Positions 8,316 through 15,558 of a stretch of 64,000 nt of DNA are shown piece by piece. The first letter of the stretch is position 1. Each line of letters starts with the position of its first letter. A program made the position numbers and the translations under genes. The notes beneath the pieces were generated by a model. That model ran no database searches. It was not told the DNA's origin and saw only the letters and a program-made list of their open reading frames with translations. Source of the stretch: Bacteroidetes bacterium GWF2_38_335 (GTDB lineage Bacteria > Bacteroidota > Bacteroidia > Bacteroidales > GWF2-38-335); contig MEOH01000015.1 in NCBI GenBank assembly GCA_001769535.1, forward strand, positions 48,045 to 112,044, read 5' to 3'.

Positions 8316-8423
8316 ATTTTTCTTTTTACGGATGGTAAGATAGTAAAATTTTATCAGATTTATATTGTATTTATATCTTTAAAAACAATAATAACTCAGT
8401 TTTCCAATCCTTTTATTTTTTAG

Positions 8424-8431
8424 TAAATTTG
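8424..8431 (+). promoter_or_regulatory. Candidate promoter of amn-holA
   Basis: TAAATTTG matches the -7 consensus exactly. TTTC at 8401-8404 is a possible -33 box with a 19-base spacer. The ATG at 8461 lies 29 bases further on. Confidence 0.45.
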
Positions 8432-8460
8432 CGCTATATTTAAGGATTAATTTTTCGTGT

Positions 8461-9231
8461 ATGAAAACAAAAAAGGAAATTGTTGAAAATTGGCTCCCAC
8501 GTTATACTGGCAGACCATTAGAGGAGTTTACAGATTATATCCTGCTTACAAATTTTCAACTGTATGTTGAACTTTTTGCGGAAAAATTCAATGTCCCGAT
8601 GTACGGACAGCATGCCAATATGCCCAACGCTTCTGCTGAAGGCGTTACCATAATAAATTTCGGGATGGGCAGTCCAAACGCCGCAACCATTATGGACCTT
8701 TTGAGTGCCATAAAACCAAAAGCGGTATTATTTCTTGGCAAATGTGGCGGATTGAAAAAGAAAAATGACCTAGGTGATTTTATTTTACCCATCGCAGCCA
8801 TACGTTCCGAAGGTACTTCAAACGACTACCTTCCTCCCGAAGTCCCTGCCCTTCCGGCATTTATGCTTCAGCGTGCCGTTTCAACCAGCATCCGTGATTA
8901 CCAAAGGGACTATTGGACAGGAACAGTGCTGACAACAAATAAAAGAGTGTGGGAGTATGATACCCGATTTAAAAAATATCTGATGAAAACCAGAGCCATG
9001 GCCATTGATATGGAAACAGCCACCATTTTTGTTGTGGGTTTCGATAACGGAATTCCTAGCGGCGCACTGCTTTTGGTTTCAGACCAGCCAATGATTTCAA
9101 CCGGAATTAAAACTTCAGAAAGCGACAAAAAAATCACCCATAACTTTGTTGATGACCACATCCAGATTGGTATAAATGCCCTTAAGCTGATAAAAAATGA
9201 AGGCAAATCGGTTAAACATCTGAGATTCTGA
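8461..9231 (+). CDS. amn: AMP nucleosidase (PNP/UDP phosphorylase superfamily)
   Basis: Predicted to hydrolyse AMP to adenine and ribose 5-phosphate in the cytoplasm. The 256-residue protein has the compact form found in Bacteroidota, without the extra N-terminal domain of the E. coli enzyme. Superfamily features are INFGMGSPNAATIMDLL near residues 65-80, VLFLGKCGGL near 93-102, RSEGTSNDYLPPEVP, and AIDMETATIFVVG, where the Met-Glu pair binds ribose and the Asp of LLLVSDQPM the base. A role with other nucleosides, including aminofutalosine, cannot be excluded from sequence alone. holA starts two bases after its stop. Confidence 0.85.
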   Translation: MKTKKEIVENWLPRYTGRPLEEFTDYILLTNFQLYVELFAEKFNVPMYGQHANMPNASAEGVTIINFGMGSPNAATIMDLLSAIKPKAVLFLGKCGGLKKKNDLGDFILPIAAIRSEGTSNDYLPPEVPALPAFMLQRAVSTSIRDYQRDYWTGTVLTTNKRVWEYDTRFKKYLMKTRAMAIDMETATIFVVGFDNGIPSGALLLVSDQPMISTGIKTSESDKKITHNFVDDHIQIGINALKLIKNEGKSVKHLRF

Positions 9232-9233
9232 TT

Positions 9234-10235
9234 ATGACACACGAAGCAGTATTAAAAGACCTCAGGGATAAAAAATATCATCCGGTTTATTTTCTTTCAG
9301 GTGAAGAGCCATATTATATCGATGTAGTTTCGGATTTCATTTCAGCCAATGTTCTTAATGAAGCTGAAAAATCTTTCAATCAAACTGTATATTATGGCAA
9401 GGACACTTCCATTGAAAATGTGATTACCACTGCCAGGCGATTTCCAATGATGGCCAGTCATCAGGTTGTGATCGTAAAAGAAGCGCAGGATCTGAAAAAG
9501 ATTGACATCCTTGACAAATACCTTGATGCCCCGTTAAAATCAACTATACTGGTTATCTGTTATAAGAAAAAACTTGACGGCCGGACAAATTTCGCCAAGT
9601 CTTTGCAAAAGAAATGCATTTATATGGACAGCGAAAAAATCAGGGATTACAAGTTGCCTGATTGGATTGTTGGTCATGTAATGTCTATCGGTTATGAAAT
9701 TGATATGAAATCAGCGGTATTGCTTGGCGATTATCTTGGTGCCGATCTTGGAAAGATTATCGGAGAGATCAACAAGCTAAAAATTGTGTTGGAAACAAAA
9801 AAAACCAAAAAGATAACCCCCGAGCTTATAGAGCAAAACATAGGAATCAGCAAGGAGTATAATCCGCTGGAGCTTAACAATGCTCTTATGAAAAAAGACG
9901 TGCTAAAGGCCAATACAATCATCAGGTATTTTGGCAAGAATCCACGGGAATATCCGATGCCATTAATCATCGGTTTTTTATTCAATACTTTTTCAAAATT
10001 GCTGATATATTATTACGTGGAAAATAAAACCGATAAAAAAGTTTTGGCCGACTCCATGGGAGTTCCTCCTTTTTTTCTGAACGATTATATTGATGCTGCA
10101 AAAAGATATCCTGCAAGAAAACTTGTAGAAATCATTTCAGTAATCAGGGAATATGATCTTAAATCAAAGGGAGTAAATGCGGATACCGACGACGGAGAAT
10201 TGATGAAAGAGCTTGTATATAAAATATTGCATTAA
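9234..10235 (+). CDS. holA: DNA polymerase III delta subunit (clamp loader)
   Basis: Delta subunit of the replicative clamp loader, which opens the beta sliding clamp. At 333 residues it has normal length. The N-terminal part carries the typical PVYFLSGEEPYYID, followed by ARRFPMMASHQVVIVKEAQ and the degenerate AAA+ fold. The middle helical domain has LGADLGKIIGEINKL, and the collar domain includes NPREYPMPLIIGFLFNTF near residues 230-250. It is 2 bases downstream of amn, so the two are almost certainly cotranscribed. A hairpin terminator follows directly after the stop. Confidence 0.93.
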   Translation: MTHEAVLKDLRDKKYHPVYFLSGEEPYYIDVVSDFISANVLNEAEKSFNQTVYYGKDTSIENVITTARRFPMMASHQVVIVKEAQDLKKIDILDKYLDAPLKSTILVICYKKKLDGRTNFAKSLQKKCIYMDSEKIRDYKLPDWIVGHVMSIGYEIDMKSAVLLGDYLGADLGKIIGEINKLKIVLETKKTKKITPELIEQNIGISKEYNPLELNNALMKKDVLKANTIIRYFGKNPREYPMPLIIGFLFNTFSKLLIYYYVENKTDKKVLADSMGVPPFFLNDYIDAAKRYPARKLVEIISVIREYDLKSKGVNADTDDGELMKELVYKILH

Positions 10236-10236
10236 A

Positions 10237-10266
10237 AAAAAAAAGCTGCTCACCGCAGCTTTTTTT
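10237..10266. terminator. Bidirectional terminator between holA and the minus-strand membrane protein
   Basis: GCTGC (10245-10249) pairs with GCAGC (10255-10259) and is extended by flanking A and T tracts, so it can work for both convergent genes. Confidence 0.85.
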
Positions 10267-10274
10267 AAATCTTT

Positions 10275-10715
10275 TTAACCAAGATGCTTTAGCTTAGTCG
10301 CATACCCGATGATAAACAAGAGAGAAATCAAACCCAATACAATACCGGCAGGAGTTCCGCCTAAAACCATCAGAATAACCCAAATACCATTGCAGGCAGC
10401 ATAGATGTAAAAACCAACTTTTTTGCCTTTTTGCATCATTGCCGGACCAATTATTGTCCCAATATTCAGAACCAATAAAATTACAATTGTAATCCTGATG
10501 ATATTCAATGCAGCCTCTCCTTCACCAAATTTACTAAAAGCTTCTTCAAGATCAATTGTATCAAGAACTGATTCAAAAGCAACAAGAAACCATAGAAATA
10601 GTAGGGCTAAGATTCCTGATCCAATGTAAGAAAAAACAGCCAGAGTATTTACCATTCCCGGTACTTTCTTTTTACCAACAGTTGTTTGCGAATCTAATAC
10701 ATCATTTTGTTCCAT
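10275..10715 (-). CDS. Four-helix integral membrane protein, unknown function
   Basis: A 146-residue protein with a polar N-terminal tail of about 20 residues (MEQNDVLDSQTTVGKKK) and four hydrophobic segments near residues 22-45, 73-92, 98-116 and 120-140. The loop between the first two holds an acidic stretch (DTIDLEEAFSKFGEGE). No catalytic motif is visible. It is transcribed alone, facing holA across a shared terminator. Confidence 0.65.
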   Translation of the reverse strand: MEQNDVLDSQTTVGKKKVPGMVNTLAVFSYIGSGILALLFLWFLVAFESVLDTIDLEEAFSKFGEGEAALNIIRITIVILLVLNIGTIIGPAMMQKGKKVGFYIYAACNGIWVILMVLGGTPAGIVLGLISLLFIIGYATKLKHLG

Positions 10716-10820
10716 AGTTATTATTTTTGGTTAATATTAAACAACTTTATTTTATACACATTTTTCAAAAAAAAGTTTCAAAAAAAAGAACACATAATAA
10801 TTATATGTGTCCTGTATAAA

Positions 10821-11034
10821 AATATGACTATCGGTTAAGATTAATAATAAAAACCCTTAATAAACACAGTTCATTGCGAGACACTTCTGAAAATTAATTA
10901 CTTAATTGAATGTTTGTATGTCGAAGCAATCTCTCTATTTAATTCGGGTATTTAATAAAGAGATTGCTTCGTTCCTCGCAATGAACGATCAATAATAGGT
11001 ATCTCAATTATTAATGTTTTCCGATAGTCATATT
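10821..11034. repeat. 214-bp nested inverted-repeat (MITE-like) element
   Basis: The outer arms AATATGACTATCGG (10821-10834) and CCGATAGTCATATT (11021-11034) are perfect over 14 bases. They continue after five mostly mismatched bases into ATTAATAAT and ATTATTAAT, giving 28-base imperfect terminal repeats. Nested inside are TTCATTGCGAG (10870-10880) with CTCGCAATGAA (10976-10986), and GAAGCAATCTCT (10923-10934) with AGAGATTGCTTC (10959-10970). The inner motif of the type TTGCGAGGAACGAAGCAATC is a widely dispersed bacterial repeat. No coding region and no clear target duplication are seen. Confidence 0.75.
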
Positions 11035-11050
11035 AAAAAATAAAACTATC

Positions 11051-12388
11051 TTAATCAATATCTTTTTCTTCTTCAATAAACCTGATTCCATATTCCTCAA
11101 GTTCCTTGAGAATTGGCTCATACATAAAGGGTTTAGTGGGAACATGGACACCCTCCGCTTTAATTTCTCCGGTCATAAACAGGCGGGTGGCAATGGCAAG
11201 GGGCAGCCCAACAGTAATAGACATTGCTGTATGGGTATTGTCCTGACCTTTGATCACCATGGAAGAAATAATTTCCTTTTTAACACCATTTAATTCATAA
11301 TCAATCTGGTGCTGCATTACAATCATATCTTTATCACCGGGTTCAAGAGTCCATTTTTCCTCTAAAAGTTTTTGAAGTATCTGGGCCGGAGTGGCATTAG
11401 ACATGCCCACAGGTTTGTTTTCAAAAACACCCAGCCATTCCAGTTTTTTCATTACTGAACCATTTCTTTCAAGATTCAGATATTCACAAAGTTTTTCTTC
11501 AACGGGTTTAACGCGGTCGTATTTCAGAAACGAATTAATATAATCGCGGTAAGTCATATTTTCTGAATTCTCAACCACATAGGTATCGTCAGTTGCACCA
11601 AGCTGAACAAAAACATTCCATGCTTCACAATATCCCGGACGGCGCATTGTTCCCCTGAACATTGTTGGAATATCCTGTAAATCATACGTTTCACGGTATG
11701 AAAGAGAATCTCTGTTGGCATAAATTTCAAATTCTCCGTAATTAAGAACGGTTGTTGTCTGTAACCGTCTGTATAATTGATGATAAGGGATATACTTATA
11801 TCTTCCATCCCTGATGAATCTTGAAACACCTTGTCCGGCCAGCACAACATTCCTTGGGTTCCATGTAAATTTGTAGTTCCATGGATTATTATCATATTCA
11901 GGGGCAACCAATCCGCCGGTATTTGATCTGAATGCCAAAACCTTACCTCCTTTAGCCCTGATTCCGTCGATGATTTTCATTGCCGACATATGGTCAATTC
12001 CAGGATCAACGCCCAGCTCATTTAAAAGAGCAACACCTTTAAGTTTTGCTTCTTCATCAAGGGCTTTCATATCTGGCGAAACATAACTGGCAGTAATCAT
12101 ATGGGTTCCTGTTTTAACACAGTCAACTGCCACCAGCGGGTGCATTTTTGCCGGAAGCATTGAAATGACCACATCAGCCTGTTCAATTTCTACAAACCTA
12201 AGGTTCTCGTTATTGATGTCAAACTTTATGGCTTTTCCATTTGGATGCCCGTTGACTTTTTTTGCGGCAAGATCAAGATCCATATCTCCCACAACAATTT
12301 GCCATTTGTTTTCTTCAGAATGGTCAAGCAGGTATTTGATCATGGTTGATGATGACAAACCTGCGCCTAATATTAATATTTTTTTCAT
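11051..12388 (-). CDS. Saccharopine dehydrogenase-like NAD(P) oxidoreductase
   Basis: A 445-residue protein of the LYS9-like saccharopine dehydrogenase family. The N-terminal Rossmann fold shows KKILILGAGLSSSTMIKYL (a variant Gly-x-Gly-x2 loop) and later DVVISMLPAKMHPLVAVDC. The segment LLNELGVDPGIDHMSAM and the substrate-domain motif FRSNTGGLVAPEYDNNPW are characteristic of the family. In other organisms it acts in lysine degradation or synthesis through saccharopine, or in carboxynorspermidine formation; the substrate here is not determined. No linked lysine gene is present, and the gene stands alone. Confidence 0.82.
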   Translation of the reverse strand: MKKILILGAGLSSSTMIKYLLDHSEENKWQIVVGDMDLDLAAKKVNGHPNGKAIKFDINNENLRFVEIEQADVVISMLPAKMHPLVAVDCVKTGTHMITASYVSPDMKALDEEAKLKGVALLNELGVDPGIDHMSAMKIIDGIRAKGGKVLAFRSNTGGLVAPEYDNNPWNYKFTWNPRNVVLAGQGVSRFIRDGRYKYIPYHQLYRRLQTTTVLNYGEFEIYANRDSLSYRETYDLQDIPTMFRGTMRRPGYCEAWNVFVQLGATDDTYVVENSENMTYRDYINSFLKYDRVKPVEEKLCEYLNLERNGSVMKKLEWLGVFENKPVGMSNATPAQILQKLLEEKWTLEPGDKDMIVMQHQIDYELNGVKKEIISSMVIKGQDNTHTAMSITVGLPLAIATRLFMTGEIKAEGVHVPTKPFMYEPILKELEEYGIRFIEEEKDID

Positions 12389-12660
12389 CTTTGAATTATT
12401 TGATGGGCGAAATTACAACTAATATATGTTTTCATTTATGTCAAAGAAATATTTGAGAAGAGTTTTACAGCAGAAAAATTCATGACAAAAGCATGAATTT
12501 GTTGTTCATCCGTCAAATGTTCAGTTGTTTGGCAACATATGCAGCCCCGAACAGTTGCCCTGACTTTTCAATACAACAATAAAAAAAAAATTCTAAGTAA
12601 GGGTAAAATAATTCTGTTGTGTATAAAGATCAGAAATCAATTAAAAAAATGAAATACAAT
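12389..12660. other. Divergent intergenic region, two weak hairpins
   Basis: The gap between two divergent genes holds TTCATG/CATGAA around 12479-12497 and a looser GGCAAC/GTTGCC pair around 12538-12563, but no consensus promoter or known riboswitch that I can recognise. Confidence 0.3.
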
Positions 12661-13773
12661 ATGAAAAAGAATTTATTTTTTATCCTCGGAATTCTGGTAA
12701 TGGCTTCACTGGTATTGGTAAGCTGTAAAAAAAACAACGACGATGAAGATGAAGATCAGAGCAAACTTCCCACAAGTTTCAAAGTAGACATACCCAGCTC
12801 CATCAGTCAGCCCTTTACCGGCAAAGGCACAAAAGATGTTGCCACCGACACCATACCCGGAGACGATCTTTACAGACATCTGGGAACATTTATTTATGTA
12901 GGTGAAGAGGCAGCAGAAATTGTTCAGCACATAATCACTTTTATTGCAGTATACAACATCAACCATGCAATGGACCTCACTTATGTAAGCAATGATGACG
13001 GAAGAGACAAACATTTGGTAGTAGTTGAAAATTCAACATACGATGGACAAACATGGGAATTTCAGCTGACAATAACTGATTCAGATTCAGAATCTGCAGC
13101 GGATGGAGGAAAAGGAATACAGATTTTCTGGAATACCGATCCTGTTAAAGGAATTGCAATTTTAAAACCTTACAACCTTGACCGAGATGAACATCTGGGC
13201 TATCCTGATGCTATGTACCGCGTTGATTACAGCGAAGCCGGCGAATACGGATACGAGAAGCATATGATTGTTTACATTGCCAACTTGCCACTTGCCGATC
13301 CTTTGGTTAACCCATATTCAATGAAAACATTAAAAATGTTTGCAGGCAAATCAGGAAATGTTGTGGATGTTTACGGAAATTCTGACCATCCCAATGCAAA
13401 ATTTTACAATGCCGACACTGGTTTTAACTGGGCCTTTGCTGCATCTGCAAAATACACCGAAAACATTGGCGTAGCCGAAGTGGGTTTGCCAAGAAGCACC
13501 TCAACCGCAACCGACCGTGAAAACCTGTTGGTTACCAATTCCATGAGAAATGTGTTAAGCAATCAAATTTATGAGGTATGGCCGACAATCAGCACCGAAT
13601 CGGTAAATGCGTATCTTTTCAACACTCAGGCACCTGGATATTTCAACAACGGCGGTTTTGTTGCTGCAGGAACATCCCCAGGCACACAATATGATGATAT
13701 TGACACAAGGAAAGACAATTTGACTCCTTACTGTCCGGTTACTGTTACAAACCTTACAATTGAGTTCAAGTAG
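12661..13773 (+). CDS. Surface-type lipoprotein, unknown function
   Basis: A 370-residue predicted lipoprotein. The signal is MKKNLFFILGILVMASL with lipobox VLVSC, and the Cys is followed by KKNNDDEDEDQ, a Lys/Asp-rich tail like the surface-export signal of Bacteroidota lipoproteins. The frame is open from 12619, but ATG 12661 places the signal peptide correctly. The mature part is beta-rich with no domain I recognise; KLPTSFKVDIPSSIS and PRSTSTATDRENLLVTNSM are notable segments. A terminator separates it from the following sigma-factor gene, so it is probably its own unit. Confidence 0.65.
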   Translation: MKKNLFFILGILVMASLVLVSCKKNNDDEDEDQSKLPTSFKVDIPSSISQPFTGKGTKDVATDTIPGDDLYRHLGTFIYVGEEAAEIVQHIITFIAVYNINHAMDLTYVSNDDGRDKHLVVVENSTYDGQTWEFQLTITDSDSESAADGGKGIQIFWNTDPVKGIAILKPYNLDRDEHLGYPDAMYRVDYSEAGEYGYEKHMIVYIANLPLADPLVNPYSMKTLKMFAGKSGNVVDVYGNSDHPNAKFYNADTGFNWAFAASAKYTENIGVAEVGLPRSTSTATDRENLLVTNSMRNVLSNQIYEVWPTISTESVNAYLFNTQAPGYFNNGGFVAAGTSPGTQYDDIDTRKDNLTPYCPVTVTNLTIEFK

Positions 13774-13797
13774 TAACCTGTTTTTTTGGTTAGTTTT

Positions 13798-13829
13798 CAA
13801 AAACCGCCACTCCAGGCGGTTTTTTTTTG
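13798..13829 (+). terminator. Terminator after the lipoprotein gene
   Basis: AAAACCGCC and GGCGGTTTT pair across ACTCCA (about 13799-13823) and are followed by T residues, 25 bases after the stop at 13773. Confidence 0.85.
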
Positions 13830-13875
13830 CATTTACAATTATAAAATGTATTTTTACCATGCAAACGGAGCAACC

Positions 13876-14454
13876 ATGGCATTGCAGCTAATACATAAAA
13901 AATTTGACAAACAGGATTTTGAAAAACTGTTCAGGGAATGGTTTGTCCCCCTCACTGCCTATGCTCACAAATTTATCAACGACCACGATTCATGCAAGGA
14001 AATTGTGCACGATGTTTTCATTAACCTCTGGGAAAAAAAAGACAGCATAGATCTTGACAAATCTGTGAAATCGTACCTATACACTTCGGTGCATAACAGG
14101 TGTCTGAATCACATCCGCGACAATAAAAAATTTGCCAGGGAAACCATTGAACCTGAAAAAATCGAAGACGGATACAATTGGGATTCCTCTGACCATCTTG
14201 TAGAAAGCGAACTCCAGCTGAAAATAAAAAATGCCATTGACCAACTTCCCGAAAAATGCCGTGAAGTATTTTTGCTCAGCCGGTTCGAGGAACTTAAATA
14301 CAATGAAATTGCTGCAAAACTTGATATCTCGGTAAAAACAGTTGAAGCCCAGATGTCTAAGGCATTAAAAATAATGCGTGAAAAACTTTCAGAATACGTA
14401 ACAGTTTTTTTTATATCATTTATTAAAAAAATAATGAATACACATAGGGGTTAA
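13876..14454 (+). CDS. ECF RNA polymerase sigma factor, FecI-like
   Basis: Extracytoplasmic-function sigma factor of about 192 residues that should direct RNA polymerase to a cell-surface uptake operon. Region 2 has LTAYAHKFINDHDSCKEIV and DVFINLWEKKDSID; region 4 has LPEKCREVFLLSRFEELKY and the helix-turn-helix NEIAAKLDISVKTVEAQM. The frame is open from 13786, but the first 30 codons read through the preceding terminator, so ATG 13876 is preferred; 13846 is possible. Directly downstream are its FecR-like anti-sigma, a TonB receptor and a DUF4249 lipoprotein, the usual Bacteroidota arrangement. Confidence 0.88.
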   Translation: MALQLIHKKFDKQDFEKLFREWFVPLTAYAHKFINDHDSCKEIVHDVFINLWEKKDSIDLDKSVKSYLYTSVHNRCLNHIRDNKKFARETIEPEKIEDGYNWDSSDHLVESELQLKIKNAIDQLPEKCREVFLLSRFEELKYNEIAAKLDISVKTVEAQMSKALKIMREKLSEYVTVFFISFIKKIMNTHRG

Positions 14455-14481
14455 GACAAACTATTGTGTATTAACAACAGA

Positions 14482-15465
14482 ATGGAAGAAAATAATTTAA
14501 ATATTGAAGTTTTAATAAGCAGGTATCTCTCGGGCGAGGCCAACCACAGCGAGACAGAAATCGTTGACAAGTGGAAAGCCGAAAGCGAAGAGAATTTTCT
14601 TCTTTTCAGGGATTATAAAAAAATCTGGGATAACTCACGCAATTTAAAACCCCTGCTGTCAATTAATATTGACAATGAATGGGAAAAGCTTTCAGGAAAA
14701 ATAAATTTCAATGAAGTAACGCTCGCAAACAAAAAAAGATCTTTCCCGTTAATGAAAATTGCAGCAGTACTTTTATTCCTTGCAGTAACTGTATTTGTTG
14801 CAAATTATTTTCTGAACACAAACGGCACCAATAAAATGAATGTTGAGGAAGGTCCAAAAGAGGTAATGCTTGCCGACGGAACCAAAATTACATTGAATAA
14901 AAACTCATCCATTGAATATCCCGATAAGTTTGATGATGACATCCGGTCAGTGCAAATTGATGGAGAAGCTTATTTTGAAGTGGAAAAGGACAAGAAAAAA
15001 CCGTTTATTGTTAAAGCCGAGGATCTTAATATCAGGGTTACCGGAACCTCCTTTTATGTTAATACTGGCGAAAATAATCAGATTGTTGTAATCGTAAAAG
15101 AAGGACAGGTTGAAGTTTATAAGGATGAAAACAGTAAAATTAAAGTCGGGCCAAATGAAAGAGCCAGCTTTGACAAAACCCGTAAAGAAATTATCAAAGA
15201 AGGTATAGAAGACGATAACTACCTTGCATGGAAAACAAAAAAGCTCATTTTCAAGGATAAAAAACTTGAAAAAGTGATTCAATCTATTAACAAAGCATAT
15301 GATTGTGAAATAGTTCTGGCCAACAAAGAAAACAGCAACTGCAGGTTTACAGATACTTTTGATAATCTTTCACTTGACGCAATACTTAATCTGCTTAAAG
15401 CCAACTTCGATTTTCAGGTTTCAAAAACAGGATCAAAGATTGAGCTTAAGGGTGGGGGTTGTTAG
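14482..15465 (+). CDS. FecR-family anti-sigma factor / transducer
   Basis: Inner-membrane regulator that should hold the upstream sigma factor and relay a signal from the TonB receptor. The short N-terminal cytoplasmic region (ISRYLSGEANHSETEIVDKW) is followed by one membrane segment near residues 89-110 (KIAAVLLFLAVTVFVANYF). The FecR domain spans about 120-215 (KEVMLADGTKITLNKNSSI, VTGTSFYVN), and a DUF4974-type C-terminal domain ends in LDAILNLLKANFDFQV. ATG 14482 is preferred over an in-frame TTG at 14464. It begins 27 bases after the sigma gene. Confidence 0.9.
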   Translation: MEENNLNIEVLISRYLSGEANHSETEIVDKWKAESEENFLLFRDYKKIWDNSRNLKPLLSINIDNEWEKLSGKINFNEVTLANKKRSFPLMKIAAVLLFLAVTVFVANYFLNTNGTNKMNVEEGPKEVMLADGTKITLNKNSSIEYPDKFDDDIRSVQIDGEAYFEVEKDKKKPFIVKAEDLNIRVTGTSFYVNTGENNQIVVIVKEGQVEVYKDENSKIKVGPNERASFDKTRKEIIKEGIEDDNYLAWKTKKLIFKDKKLEKVIQSINKAYDCEIVLANKENSNCRFTDTFDNLSLDAILNLLKANFDFQVSKTGSKIELKGGGC

Positions 15466-15558
15466 TTCCCAATGAATATCATGACAGTAAATTCAGAATA
15501 TTTAACTTTAAATAATCAATCTGAATCCATTCATATTTTTTTTTATCTTTACCTTTAA

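Noticed and set aside
10821..11034. Remnant insertion sequence with a transposase
   Set aside because: The element has inverted ends, but it is only 214 bp and has no transposase coding trace.
13786..13875. Longer N-terminus of the FecI-like sigma factor
   Set aside because: It would start inside or before the terminator of the previous gene, and its residues match no sigma region.
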